Below are positions 1 through 8,435 of a DNA stretch of 64,000 nucleotides, in pieces. The notes beneath the pieces are model-generated. The model was not told the origin of the DNA. It searched no databases and saw only the letters and a program-made list of their open reading frames with translations. The position numbers were made by a program, and so were the translations under genes. Every line of letters begins with the position of its first letter. Within the stretch, counting starts at the first letter, position 1. The stretch spans positions 108,822 through 172,821 of the forward strand of contig DDGC01000004.1 of NCBI GenBank assembly GCA_002337455.1, given 5' to 3'. Source of the DNA: Rhizobiales bacterium UBA1912 (lineage in GTDB: Bacteria; Pseudomonadota; Alphaproteobacteria; Rhizobiales; Devosiaceae).

Positions 1-405
1 GAGGAAATGGAGATCACCGATCTCACCATCGTTCGCAATCACAAGCTCAACGAGCGCGACTATGGCGATCTGTCGGGGCTCAACAAGGACGACGCGCGGG
101 AGAAATGGGGCGAGGAGCAGGTCCATATCTGGCGCCGGTCCTATGACGTGCCACCGCCGGGCGGCGAGAGCCTCAAGGATACCGCGGCGCGGGTTCTGCC
201 TTACTACGAAGCCGAGATCGCGCCGCTGGTCAAAGCCGGCAAGACTGTGCTGGTCACAGCGCACGGCAATTCGCTGCGGGCGCTTGTCATGAAGCTCGAA
301 GGACTGGACGAAGAGGCGATCCTCAAACGTGAAATCGCCACCGGGGCGCCGATCATTTACGGGATCGATGCCGAGGGAAGCCGGGTTTCGACCGAAGAGC
401 TTTAG
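1..405 (+). CDS. gpmA: 2,3-bisphosphoglycerate-dependent phosphoglycerate mutase (3' part, cut by window edge)
   Basis: Glycolytic and gluconeogenic enzyme that interconverts 3- and 2-phosphoglycerate through a phosphohistidine. Only the C-terminal 134 codons are in the window; the frame is open to base 1, so the N-terminal RHG motif with the phosphorylated histidine lies upstream. The visible part carries the family signatures LNERDYGDLSGLNK, WRRSYDVPPPGGES and AHGNSLRAL, the last holding the second catalytic histidine. It ends in a substrate-pocket TGAP segment and a TAG stop at 403-405. The next gene is convergent, only 7 bases away. Confidence 0.93.
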   Translation, partial: EEMEITDLTIVRNHKLNERDYGDLSGLNKDDAREKWGEEQVHIWRRSYDVPPPGGESLKDTAARVLPYYEAEIAPLVKAGKTVLVTAHGNSLRALVMKLEGLDEEAILKREIATGAPIIYGIDAEGSRVSTEEL

Positions 406-412
406 AGCGGCC

Positions 413-1417
413 TCAATCCGCGCGATCACCCAGGACATCGCCGACATAGAGTTCGAGCGATAGCACCCTTAACGCTGCGAGCAGCGGCGTGGCCAGCGCC
501 ACACCGATCGGGCCGAAAATGACGCCCATGAACAACAGGAACGCGACCGTGAGCGCCGGCGGGAGGTGGACCACCCGGTCCTGCACCAGCGGCGAGAGCA
601 CGTTGGCGTCCATTTGCTGGATGAAGGTGTAGCCGGCCAGAGCGATAATCGCAGTGGATAGGTCCTGCCCGATCATGGCCAGCCCGATGGGTACGAAGGC
701 CAGGATCGGCCCCATGAACGGGATGAAATTGAGAACCCCGGCGATAATGCCGAGCGAGAGGGCGAAGCTCACGCCAACGGCCAGCAAGAGTACGGTGGTT
801 GCCACACCAACGATCAGCATGAGCGCCAGCTGTCCCACCAGCCAGCGCTGCAGTGTCTGGCCCGCCTGATCGAGGACCTCGCGCAGGCGCGGGCGGACTG
901 AAATGGGCGCGAAAATGACCAGCCCGTCGCGATAGCGGGCCGGATCCGCTGCCAGAAATATGCCGATCAGCGACACGATCAGAATGTTCGAGATCATTCC
1001 GAACCCGGTGCCCAGCACAGCGCCCGCGCCGCCGAAAATCGTTTGCGGTTCGGGCAGGCGCTCCCAGATATCTTCGATATTGAAAGTGCGCAGGACCGGA
1101 ATGCCCCAATCGTTGAGCTGATCTGCAACGACACGCCAGGCCTCGCCGAGGGCCCGACTGAGAGCATCAAGCTGATTGAGCACGGTGACACCGCCAACCA
1201 CCAGCGCAAATCCGATGACGCCAATGGCCAAAACAATGGTCATCACCAGCGCCAGAACGCGCGGCACGGGCAGGATGCGCCTGAACATCTTGATGCCCGA
1301 GTCAAGAACGGCGGCAATAAGAACGCCGGCGAAAATCAGGAGCAACAGGTCGGAGAAAAAGACCAGCAGCCCGACTACGGAGAGGGCCGCAATGCCTATG
1401 AGTATGGTTCGCGCCAC
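413..1417 (-). CDS. AI-2E family transporter (PerM-like membrane protein)
   Basis: Predicted inner-membrane permease of the AI-2E/PerM family; the substrate cannot be read from sequence and members include exporters unrelated to autoinducer-2. The 334 residues hold about eight hydrophobic segments: two at the N-terminus, a long amphipathic middle region (LNQLDALSRALGEAW...), then a tight C-terminal cluster with the family-typical FIPFMGPIL and PLLAALR stretches. I chose the GTG at 1417 because GAGGGGA lies 8 bases upstream; an in-frame alternative start is at 1450. It may share transcription with the upstream repair gene ending at 1484. Confidence 0.85.
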   Translation of the reverse strand: MARTILIGIAALSVVGLLVFFSDLLLLIFAGVLIAAVLDSGIKMFRRILPVPRVLALVMTIVLAIGVIGFALVVGGVTVLNQLDALSRALGEAWRVVADQLNDWGIPVLRTFNIEDIWERLPEPQTIFGGAGAVLGTGFGMISNILIVSLIGIFLAADPARYRDGLVIFAPISVRPRLREVLDQAGQTLQRWLVGQLALMLIVGVATTVLLLAVGVSFALSLGIIAGVLNFIPFMGPILAFVPIGLAMIGQDLSTAIIALAGYTFIQQMDANVLSPLVQDRVVHLPPALTVAFLLFMGVIFGPIGVALATPLLAALRVLSLELYVGDVLGDRAD

Positions 1418-1483
1418 CGAAATATCCCCTCGCCCGTTGCCACAGAGCAAGGCGCAGGGCCGAAGAAGGTTCCACTCCGGCCG

Positions 1484-2365
1484 TCAGGATGCGCCGACCA
1501 GCCCCGCTTCCCAGCCCAGAATGGCACGTTTGCGCACGATACCCCAGTGGTAACCGGTCAGCGCGCCGGTCGACCCGACGATTCGATGGCAGGGGACGAC
1601 AAAAGAGATCGGGTTGCGTCCCACCGCCCGGCCCACGGCACGCGCAGCGCTTGGTTTGCCTACCGCCCTTGCCACCTCGCCATAGGTCGCGGCGCGACCG
1701 GCCGGGACCTTTAGCAGCGTTTCCCAGACCTTGATTTCGAACTGGGAGCCGATCATCACCAGTCGCACCGGCTGTTCGGGGTCCCATCGGCCGGAATCGA
1801 AGATACGGGAAGCGATGGGAGCAACCGCCCTGTCGTCGCGCTTGTACTCGGCATTGGGCCAGCGATTGGCCAGGTCCTCAAAGGCATATTGATACTTGCC
1901 ATCATCGGCAAAGGAAATCCCGGCCACGCCGTACTGGGTGACCATCAGGCAGACCTTTCCGAACGGGGAGGGCGCATAGCCCCAGGTGACTTCCAACCCG
2001 GCGCCCTTGGCGCGATAGATGCCGGGAGGCACCGCGTCATAGGTCACGAACAGATCGTGCAGGCGGGATGGGCCCGAAAGGCCCAACTCATAGGTCGTAT
2101 CGAGCACGCTCATATTGTCGCGCAGAAGTTTTCGCGCGTGGTCCAGGGCGACCGCCTGGGCGAAGCTCTTGGGGGTGAGCCCGCACCAGCGGCGGAACAT
2201 ATCGACCAATTGCCGCTCATTCATCGAGAGCGCGTTGGCGAGCCCGGCGATATCTGACGCTTCTGGCCCCGGCATCGACAGGTATTCGATGGCCCGCGCG
2301 ATGGTGCGATAGGTCTGCTCGGTGGCCATATCTGGAAGCTGTGAAAGTGCTGTCATCTCGTTCAT
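1484..2365 (-). CDS. Ada-like protein: AraC-type HTH fused to O6-methylguanine-DNA methyltransferase
   Basis: DNA repair suicide methyltransferase that takes the methyl group from O6-methylguanine onto its own cysteine. Residues about 20-120 form an AraC/XylS helix-turn-helix pair (RQLVDMFRRWCGLTPKSF), so it probably also acts as a regulator. Residues about 200-290 are the MGMT domain, with active-site PCHR at 258-261 (Cys259) and the RAVGRAVGRNP arginine-finger region. The N-terminal zinc/methylphosphotriester domain of classical E. coli Ada is absent, so methyl-dependent activation of the regulator is not expected to work in the same way. 293 residues, ATG start. Confidence 0.9.
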   Translation of the reverse strand: MNEMTALSQLPDMATEQTYRTIARAIEYLSMPGPEASDIAGLANALSMNERQLVDMFRRWCGLTPKSFAQAVALDHARKLLRDNMSVLDTTYELGLSGPSRLHDLFVTYDAVPPGIYRAKGAGLEVTWGYAPSPFGKVCLMVTQYGVAGISFADDGKYQYAFEDLANRWPNAEYKRDDRAVAPIASRIFDSGRWDPEQPVRLVMIGSQFEIKVWETLLKVPAGRAATYGEVARAVGKPSAARAVGRAVGRNPISFVVPCHRIVGSTGALTGYHWGIVRKRAILGWEAGLVGAS

Positions 2366-2528
2366 GGGCTCACACTAGTGGCCGTTGAGAATTGTCGCGA
2401 CCCGATTTTGACGCCAAGTGCCCTTCCGCATCAACGACCGCACGAACGTACCACTATCAACATTGCGATGATCCGGTAAGAATGGAACAGGTGCGATTAG
2501 ACGCCGAACCACACTGTGGGGACAAGAC

Positions 2529-3149
2529 ATGACGGCCAGGACGTCGGCGCTGTGGGAAAAACAGGATCAACACAAGGGTGATCGCTGGCGCCTTTTTCAG
2601 GCCGTCGGCGAAGCAGTGCCCGCCGGCAGGGTTCTTTACGCGGGCAGCTTTGTGGATGTCGCCCCCTCGTTCGTCTACGACGACGTGACCTATGCAGATA
2701 TGGACAAGCGCGCAGCTGCTTTTTTTGCCGATACCGAAGGTGTGCAACAGATCATAGCTGAGCACGGCGGCAATGCGGACGCGCGGTTTGCGTTCGTTCA
2801 TGGGGACTACAGATTGCTCGATCTGGAGGCCGGCAGTTTCGATCTGTTGATCTCGCTGTATGCGGGGTTCATCTCGGAAGCCTGCGGTCATCTGCTGCGC
2901 GTCGGAGGCACGCTGTTGGTGAACGCCAGCCATGGCGACGCCGCTCTTGCGGCCCTTGATCCACGACTTGCGCTGGCAGCCGTGATCCAATTAAACGATG
3001 GCCGCTACACCGTGAGCAACCGGGACCTCGATCGCTTTATGGTTCCCAAGACCACCCAGTCGATTACAGTAGACAGCGTCAAAGCTTCAGGGCGCGGCAT
3101 CGCCTATACCAAGACCCCGTTCGCCTATCTGTTTGAGAGGGTTGGCTGA
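2529..3149 (+). CDS. SAM-dependent methyltransferase-like protein
   Basis: 206-residue soluble protein of unknown substrate. Near residue 35 it has a glycine-containing strand-loop (RVLYAGSFVDVAPSFV) like motif I of class I methyltransferases. An acidic TYADMDK follows, then FVHGDYRLLD and a hydrophobic SFDLLISLYAG strand, matching motif II/IV order. The glycine-rich loop is less canonical than usual (YAGS rather than GxGxG), so catalysis is inferred. It stands alone between the divergent repair gene and the convergent DUF2244 gene. The ATG at 2529 leaves a 163-base upstream region in which I see no feature. Confidence 0.6.
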   Translation: MTARTSALWEKQDQHKGDRWRLFQAVGEAVPAGRVLYAGSFVDVAPSFVYDDVTYADMDKRAAAFFADTEGVQQIIAEHGGNADARFAFVHGDYRLLDLEAGSFDLLISLYAGFISEACGHLLRVGGTLLVNASHGDAALAALDPRLALAAVIQLNDGRYTVSNRDLDRFMVPKTTQSITVDSVKASGRGIAYTKTPFAYLFERVG

Positions 3150-3165
3150 ATTTGTTGCGGCCGCT

Positions 3166-3633
3166 TTAGCGCTTGGCCCGGCTCAGGGCGTGGCCGAAAG
3201 CGTCGGCAAAGCTGGCCTTGTCGTCAGGGGTCAGGAACCGCCCGATTTCGACGTCACCCTCGCGCGTCACAATCTTGAGCGCGGTTACCCGGTCCTCGTT
3301 GTCCCTGATAACCGAGAAGCGGATGAAGAAGGGATTGAACGACAGCGCGGTTTCCCGGCCCTTCTTTGTGACATGGCGGATGTCGAGGGCATCGGGCCAG
3401 AGTGTGATTTCCTCAAACATCTCCTTGTCGCGAAGCGAGGCAGTGAGCGCCCAATAGAGCAAAAGCACGTCGAGACCCAACAGGCCGACGACGGGCCAGG
3501 CGCCCATGGCGAAAAAGGCGATGCCGGGGATGGAAGCCATGACGCAGGTGAAGGCAATCACCCAACGGATCCCCTGCGGGGAAAGCGAGCGGTGCGGGGT
3601 CAGCAATGCGGCAAAGAGCGGGCTTTGGGTCAT
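3166..3633 (-). CDS. DUF2244 membrane protein
   Basis: 155-residue protein with two adjacent transmembrane helices (about residues 24-63: VIAFTCVMASIPGIAFFAMG and VGLLGLDVLLLYWAL). A cytoplasmic domain follows with the DUF2244 pattern EEITLWPDALDIRH...NPFFIRF. The function of the family is unknown; in alphaproteobacteria it commonly lies next to nth, as here, where nth starts 79 bases away in the opposite direction. Its end is convergent with the methyltransferase-like gene, with 16 bases between. Confidence 0.85.
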   Translation of the reverse strand: MTQSPLFAALLTPHRSLSPQGIRWVIAFTCVMASIPGIAFFAMGAWPVVGLLGLDVLLLYWALTASLRDKEMFEEITLWPDALDIRHVTKKGRETALSFNPFFIRFSVIRDNEDRVTALKIVTREGDVEIGRFLTPDDKASFADAFGHALSRAKR

Positions 3634-3711
3634 CTTGGCTTGCCTTTTGGCCTTGGCGCCATTCTAAGGGGATTGTCCGCCCGAAAATCAAATCAAATAT
3701 CGCCGCACCCC

Positions 3712-4359
3712 ATGCCCAAACCGCTGACCCGGGCCGAGATCGAAAAGATCTTCGAAGCCTTCTCAAAGCACGATCCCGAGCCCAAGGGCGAGCTCGATTA
3801 TGTCAACATCTTCACGCTGCTTGTCGCCGTGGTGCTGAGCGCACAGGCCACCGATGTGGGGGTCAACAAGGCGACGAAAAAGCTCTTTGAAATCGCCGAC
3901 ACGCCCAAAAAGATGGTGGCCCTGGGCGAGGATGTGATCCGTGAGCACATAAAGACCATCGGGCTTTACCGTAACAAGGCCAAAAACGTCTTCCTTTTAA
4001 GCCAGATGCTGATCGAAAAGCACAACAGCGCGGTGCCCGACACCCGCGAGGCGCTCGAAGCGCTGCCGGGGGTCGGGCGCAAGACAGCCAATGTTGTGCT
4101 CAATATCGGGTTCGGCCAGCCGACCATCGCCGTGGACACGCATCTGTTCAGAGTGGGCAACCGCACCACCATCGCGCCGGGCAAGACGCCGCTGGCGGTT
4201 GAACTTGCGCTGCTCAAACGGGTACCCAAGCATTATCTGTTGCACGCCCATCATTGGCTGATTCTGCACGGGCGCTATGTGTGCAAGGCGCGCAAGCCCG
4301 AATGCTATCGCTGCATCATTGCCGAATGGTGCCGCTACCCGGCCAAGACAACCGTCTAA
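3712..4359 (+). CDS. nth: Endonuclease III
   Basis: Bifunctional DNA glycosylase/AP lyase of base excision repair that removes oxidised pyrimidines. The 215 residues carry the helix-hairpin-helix LPGVGRKTANVVL (118-130) with catalytic Lys124 and the catalytic Asp142 in VDTHLFRV. The 4Fe-4S cysteines are Cys191, 198, 201 and 207 in exact C-x6-C-x2-C-x5-C spacing. The frame is open far upstream, but the family begins at MPKPLTRAEI, so I place the start at the ATG at 3712. The gene is divergent from the DUF2244 gene. Confidence 0.96.
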   Translation: MPKPLTRAEIEKIFEAFSKHDPEPKGELDYVNIFTLLVAVVLSAQATDVGVNKATKKLFEIADTPKKMVALGEDVIREHIKTIGLYRNKAKNVFLLSQMLIEKHNSAVPDTREALEALPGVGRKTANVVLNIGFGQPTIAVDTHLFRVGNRTTIAPGKTPLAVELALLKRVPKHYLLHAHHWLILHGRYVCKARKPECYRCIIAEWCRYPAKTTV

Positions 4360-4431
4360 AGTGCGGTTGCGCCGTCTGCGCCTATGGCTTAAGCGAAGGG
4401 CAGTATCCATGACAATTTATGCGGAGCGCCG

Positions 4432-5433
4432 ATGACCACGCGGTTCGACGTCCTGACCATCGGCAACGCCATCGTCGATGTGATCGCCCCCATCGATGAC
4501 AAGTTCCTCGTCGATGAAGGTCTGCGCAAATCGATCATGCATCTTGTCGATGCCGATCGGTCAGCGGACCTGTACGCCAAGATGCCCAAGGCAAAGTCGA
4601 TCATTCCCGGCGGCAGTTCGGCCAATACGGCAGCCGGTGTCGCCGCACTCGGCGGGCGCGCTGCGTTCGTGGGCAAGGTGGCCGAAGACGAGCTGGGCCT
4701 CATTTTCCGGGACGATTTCGATACCAAGGGTATCCATTACGAAACCGCCTATCTGCGTGACGACGTGGCCACCGCCCGCTCGATGATCCTCGTGACATCC
4801 GATGGCGAGCGCACCATGAACACCTATCTGGGCGCCTCCCAGCACCTGACCGAAGACGATATCGTCGAGGAAACCATCGGCGCTTCTTCCATCACCTATA
4901 TGGAAGGCTATCTCTGGGACCCCCCGCAGGCCAAGAAGGCCTTCATCAAGGCTGCCCATTACGCCCACAAGAACGAGCGCGCCGCAGCGATCACGCTTTC
5001 GGACCCGTTCTGCGTCAACCGCTTCCGCAACGAGTTTCTCGACCTCGTCAAATCGAAAACCATGGATTACGTCTTTGCCAATATCGAAGAGGTCAAGGCG
5101 CTCTATGACACCGACGATCTCAACGTCGCTGTGCGTCAGCTGGCCGAAGATGCGGAAATCGCAGCCGTCACCATGGGCGCGCGCGGGGCGATGGCCATCA
5201 AAAATGGCGAGATCGTTTCGGTCCCGGCCTTTCCGGTCAACGATGTCATCGACGTAACCGGCGCCGGCGATCTGTTCGCCTCGGGGTTCCTGCTGGCCAC
5301 GGCGCGCGGGCAATCGATGGAAGAAGCGCTCAAACTGGGCTGCCTCGCCGCTTCGGAAGTGATTTCGCACTATGGCGCGCGCCCGGTGGCCGATCTCAAG
5401 GAGCTGGCCCGCGGCGAAGGGATTGCGGTCTAA
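4432..5433 (+). CDS. Adenosine kinase (PfkB/ribokinase family)
   Basis: Phosphorylates adenosine to AMP in purine salvage. The 333 residues show the PfkB signatures: an N-terminal IGNAIVDVIAP, GGSSANTAAGVAALGG (family signature 1, about residues 62-77) and the C-terminal DVTGAGDLFASGF, where GAGD holds the anion hole and catalytic aspartate. Bacterial sugar kinases of the same fold are the alternative, but the overall match is to the adenosine kinase branch usual beside coaA in Hyphomicrobiales. It converges on coaA, with 57 bases between the stops. Confidence 0.88.
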   Translation: MTTRFDVLTIGNAIVDVIAPIDDKFLVDEGLRKSIMHLVDADRSADLYAKMPKAKSIIPGGSSANTAAGVAALGGRAAFVGKVAEDELGLIFRDDFDTKGIHYETAYLRDDVATARSMILVTSDGERTMNTYLGASQHLTEDDIVEETIGASSITYMEGYLWDPPQAKKAFIKAAHYAHKNERAAAITLSDPFCVNRFRNEFLDLVKSKTMDYVFANIEEVKALYDTDDLNVAVRQLAEDAEIAAVTMGARGAMAIKNGEIVSVPAFPVNDVIDVTGAGDLFASGFLLATARGQSMEEALKLGCLAASEVISHYGARPVADLKELARGEGIAV

Positions 5434-5490
5434 TCCAGGTCTGTCGCGTCCGAACCGGTTAAGCGGCATCCACTTAACCTCGACACGCAC

Positions 5491-6435
5491 CTAGACCTTC
5501 CTGAGTGCCACTTCATGAATTGAGTGGTCGGCGCCCTTGTTCAAAATCAGATCTGCCCGCCCACGGGTGGGCAGAATGTTTTCGCGCAGATTCAAAAGAT
5601 TGATCGACTGCCAGATGGACTTGGCGGTCGAAATCGCCGTCAGCTCGGAGAGCTCGGCAAAGCGCTTGAAAAAGCTCTGCGGATCGCGGAACGCTGTTTG
5701 CCGCAATTTCATGAACCGCTCGACATACCAGGCCTCGAGCAAATCCTCGTCGGCATCGATATAGATCGAAAAATCGATGAAATCGGAGGCAAAGGCGATC
5801 GGCTTTCCAGTCCTTGGCAATTCGCCGGGCTGAAGAATGTTGAGTCCTTCGACGATCAGGATATCGGGACTTTCGACGGTCGTGCGCTCATTGGGCACAA
5901 TGTCATAGACCAGATGGGAATAGGTCGGTGCGCTGACCTTTGGCTTGCCTGATTTGATGGCAGCGAGAAATTCGACGAAGGCAGACCGGTCATAGCTTTC
6001 GGGAAAACCCTTGCGCTGCATCAGCCCGCGTTCTTCGAGCACCCTGTTGGGGTAGAGAAATCCATCGGTGGTGATGAGGTCGACCTTGGGCGAGCTCGGC
6101 CAGCGCCGCAGCAGGGCGCGCAGGATGCGGGCGGTCGTCGATTTTCCGACCGCCACTGAGCCGGCAACGCCGATGATGAACGGCACCTTGGCGCCGTTGT
6201 GGCCCAGAAAGCGGGTCGAGGCGTGGTGGATGCCCTGAATGGCTTCGACATAAAACGAGAGCAGCCGCGTCAATGGCAGATAGACGATTTCGGCTTCGGC
6301 GAGCGAGATCGGATCGTTGAGCGCCCGAAGGTGCTCGATGTCCTCGCCGTTGAGCGTCATGGGCTCGTCGGCGCGCAGCCGTGCCCATTCGTCGATCGTG
6401 AAGTTCAGATAGGGCGTATAGGCGATCTTGGGCAT
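5491..6435 (-). CDS. coaA: Type I pantothenate kinase
   Basis: First and usually rate-limiting step of coenzyme A synthesis: ATP-dependent phosphorylation of pantothenate. The 314 residues include the P-loop GVAGSVAVGKST (about residues 93-104), LITTDGFLYPN just after it, and the conserved KGFPESYDRSAF and INADLIL-like C-terminal segments of the prokaryotic type I enzyme. The length is normal. It lies two bases downstream of hisE on the same strand, so it is probably the last gene of the his operon segment hisF-hisE-coaA. Confidence 0.96.
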   Translation of the reverse strand: MPKIAYTPYLNFTIDEWARLRADEPMTLNGEDIEHLRALNDPISLAEAEIVYLPLTRLLSFYVEAIQGIHHASTRFLGHNGAKVPFIIGVAGSVAVGKSTTARILRALLRRWPSSPKVDLITTDGFLYPNRVLEERGLMQRKGFPESYDRSAFVEFLAAIKSGKPKVSAPTYSHLVYDIVPNERTTVESPDILIVEGLNILQPGELPRTGKPIAFASDFIDFSIYIDADEDLLEAWYVERFMKLRQTAFRDPQSFFKRFAELSELTAISTAKSIWQSINLLNLRENILPTRGRADLILNKGADHSIHEVALRKV

Positions 6436-6437
6436 GC

Positions 6438-6758
6438 TCAGTCCCTGGTCCGGGCGGCCTTTTCGGCCAGACCCGTTTGCGCCGTGCGGCGGTCGAGTTC
6501 GCCCGTCACTTCAGAGAGCGCAACGCCCTCCGAGCGCAGCAGAACCAGCAGGTGATAAATAAGGTCGGCGCTTTCCTTGACCAGTTCCTCGCGATCGCCG
6601 CTCATTGCCGCAATCACGGTTTCAACGGCCTCCTCGCCAAGCTTCTGGGCGCATTTGGGCGTGCCCTTGGCAATGAGTTTGGCCGTATAGGACTCCTCGG
6701 GCGAAGCCTTGGCCCGCTCGGCCAGACGCGCGTCGAGCGCTTCGATACTCAATGTCAT
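6438..6758 (-). CDS. hisE: Phosphoribosyl-ATP diphosphatase
   Basis: Second step of histidine synthesis, hydrolysis of phosphoribosyl-ATP to phosphoribosyl-AMP. The 106-residue all-alpha NTP-pyrophosphohydrolase has the metal-binding pattern GEEAVETVIA followed by ESADLIYHLLVLL, as in stand-alone HisE proteins (hisI is not in this window). It sits between hisF and coaA on the same strand with short gaps, consistent with one transcript. Confidence 0.95.
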   Translation of the reverse strand: MTLSIEALDARLAERAKASPEESYTAKLIAKGTPKCAQKLGEEAVETVIAAMSGDREELVKESADLIYHLLVLLRSEGVALSEVTGELDRRTAQTGLAEKAARTRD

Positions 6759-6829
6759 GGATTGTGCCTCCGTCTCCCCGCCATCGGTCTAACCCTTGCC
6801 CGGGGCGGGGTGCAAGCGGTCAATAGGGC

Positions 6830-7594
6830 TCAATCGAGCCGCATGGGGATGCCGGCCGCCGCCATATGCGCCTTGGCCTCGCCAATTGTGAACGTGCCGA
6901 AATGAAAGATCGAAGCGGCCAGCACGGCGGTCGCATGACCCTTTTTGACGCCATCGACAAGATGATCGAGCGTGCCCACGCCGCCCGAAGCGATGACCGG
7001 CACCGCCACCGCATCGGCGATGGCGCGGGTCAGTTCGAGATCGAATCCGGACTTGGTGCCGTCGCGGTCCATGGAGGTGACCAGCAACTCACCGGCACCG
7101 CGCTCGACAGCGCCAATGGCAAATTCAACAGCATTGAGCCCGGTCGGCTTGCGCCCGCCGTGGGTGAAGATTTCCCAGGACCCCGATTCGCCGCGCTTGG
7201 CATCGACCGAAACCACGATGCACTGATTGCCGAATTTATCCGCCGCCCGCGCCACGAAATCGGGATCGTTGACCGCAGCGGAATTGATCGAGACCTTGTC
7301 GGCGCCCGAGAGGAGCAGCTTTCGGATATCGTCGTTGGACCGCACGCCGCCGCCGACGGTCACCGGCATGAAGCAGTGTTCTGCCGTGCGCGCCACGACG
7401 TCGAAAATCGTGTCGCGGCCTTCGTGTGACGCAGCAATATCGAGGAAGCAGAGTTCGTCGGCTCCCGCTGCATCGTAAGCAATTGCCGCTTCGACGGGAT
7501 CACCCGCGTCGACAAGATCGACGAAGTTGACGCCTTTGACGACGCGACCGTCCTTTACATCGAGGCAGGGAATGATGCGGGCCTTCAGGGTCAT
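6830..7594 (-). CDS. hisF: Imidazole glycerol phosphate synthase cyclase subunit
   Basis: Cyclase half of the HisH-HisF complex; it uses ammonia from HisH to form imidazole glycerol phosphate and AICAR. The 254-residue (beta/alpha)8 barrel has the catalytic Asp12 in IIPCLDVKDGR, the second catalytic Asp in VSVDAKRG, and phosphate loops VTVGGGVRS and IASGGVGT. The ATG overlaps the TGA of the upstream 37-codon hisF fragment (7591-7704), which replaces a normal intergenic gap after hisA. That fragment is described separately. Confidence 0.97.
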   Translation of the reverse strand: MTLKARIIPCLDVKDGRVVKGVNFVDLVDAGDPVEAAIAYDAAGADELCFLDIAASHEGRDTIFDVVARTAEHCFMPVTVGGGVRSNDDIRKLLLSGADKVSINSAAVNDPDFVARAADKFGNQCIVVSVDAKRGESGSWEIFTHGGRKPTGLNAVEFAIGAVERGAGELLVTSMDRDGTKSGFDLELTRAIADAVAVPVIASGGVGTLDHLVDGVKKGHATAVLAASIFHFGTFTIGEAKAHMAAAGIPMRLD

Positions 7595-7704
7595 CGGACG
7601 CCCGCCCTCTTTTTTTTGTTTGCTGTCCTCGCGGCTGCGCCGCTGCGGGCAAGCCGGCCGTCCTTCACATCAAGGCAGGGGATAATTCTGGCTTTCAGCG
7701 TCAT
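7591..7704 (-). pseudogene. Partial duplicate of the hisF 5' end (37-codon open frame between hisA and hisF)
   Basis: Reading down from the ATG at 7704, the first 17 codons encode MTLKARIIPCLDVKDGR, identical to the first 17 residues of HisF. At DNA level 10 of 51 bases differ, in nine codons, all synonymous. The frame then runs through 20 unrelated, basic, low-complexity codons (including an 8-A run) and stops with a TGA that overlaps the hisF ATG. Its own ATG overlaps the hisA TGA. The piece thus bridges hisA to hisF by two ATGA couplings. It is probably a truncated tandem duplication now serving as a coupling leader; a translated functional peptide cannot be excluded. Confidence 0.7.
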
Positions 7705-8435
7705 GCCGCTTCGCCCTTCAACATCGCCAGTGCTTCACGTGAATCAATGCGCCCGTCATAGAGCGCCCGGCCGGAAATCGCCCCTTGCAGGATTTGCGCG
7801 TCCGGCTCGGTCATGCGGCGGATGTCCTCGATACCGGCCAGGCCGCCCGAGGCGATGACGGGTATGGATGTGGCGTTGGCCAGTTCCAGCGTCGAGGGCC
7901 AGTTTATGCCCTTCAGAACCCCGTCGCGGTCGATATCGGTATAAATGATCGCGGCGACGCCCGCGCCCTCGAAGCGCTGGGCCAGATCGATGGCGGAAAG
8001 CTCGGACGTTTCAGCCCAACCTTCAACGGCCACCTTGCCGCCGCGCGCATCGATGCCGACTGCCACTTGTTCAGGAAACGCCTTGCAAGCGGCCTTCACC
8101 AGTTCGGGATCGCGCACGGCAACGGTGCCAAGAATCACCCGGGCCAACCCCTTGTCGAGCCAGCTTTCGATATGGGCCAGCGTGCGGATGCCGCCGCCCA
8201 GTTGCACCGGGAAATCGACTGCCTTGAGGATCGCCTCCACCGCCGCGCCATTGACGCTCTCGCCGGCAAAAGCGCCGTTGAGATCAACCACGTGGAGATA
8301 CTCAAATCCCTGATCCTCGAACGCCTTGGCCTGTGCAGCCGGGTCGTCGTTGAACACAGTCGCCTGTTCCATGTCGCCCAGCTTGAGCCGCACGCACTGG
8401 CCGTCCTTGAGATCGATGGCTGGAAAGAGAATCAT
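7701..8435 (-). CDS. hisA: Phosphoribosylformimino-AICAR isomerase (ProFAR isomerase)
   Basis: Fourth step of histidine synthesis, an Amadori rearrangement. The (beta/alpha)8 barrel of 244 residues begins MILFPAIDLKDGQCVRL, with the catalytic Asp8 of the family (in frame FPAIDLKDG). It has a mid-chain VGIDARGG with the second catalytic Asp, and phosphate loops LGGGIRT and IASGGLAG. I start it at 8435, where its ATG overlaps the hisH TGA; an ATG three codons upstream (8444) is also possible. Downstream it overlaps the hisF-like fragment. Confidence 0.96.
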   Translation of the reverse strand: MILFPAIDLKDGQCVRLKLGDMEQATVFNDDPAAQAKAFEDQGFEYLHVVDLNGAFAGESVNGAAVEAILKAVDFPVQLGGGIRTLAHIESWLDKGLARVILGTVAVRDPELVKAACKAFPEQVAVGIDARGGKVAVEGWAETSELSAIDLAQRFEGAGVAAIIYTDIDRDGVLKGINWPSTLELANATSIPVIASGGLAGIEDIRRMTEPDAQILQGAISGRALYDGRIDSREALAMLKGEAA

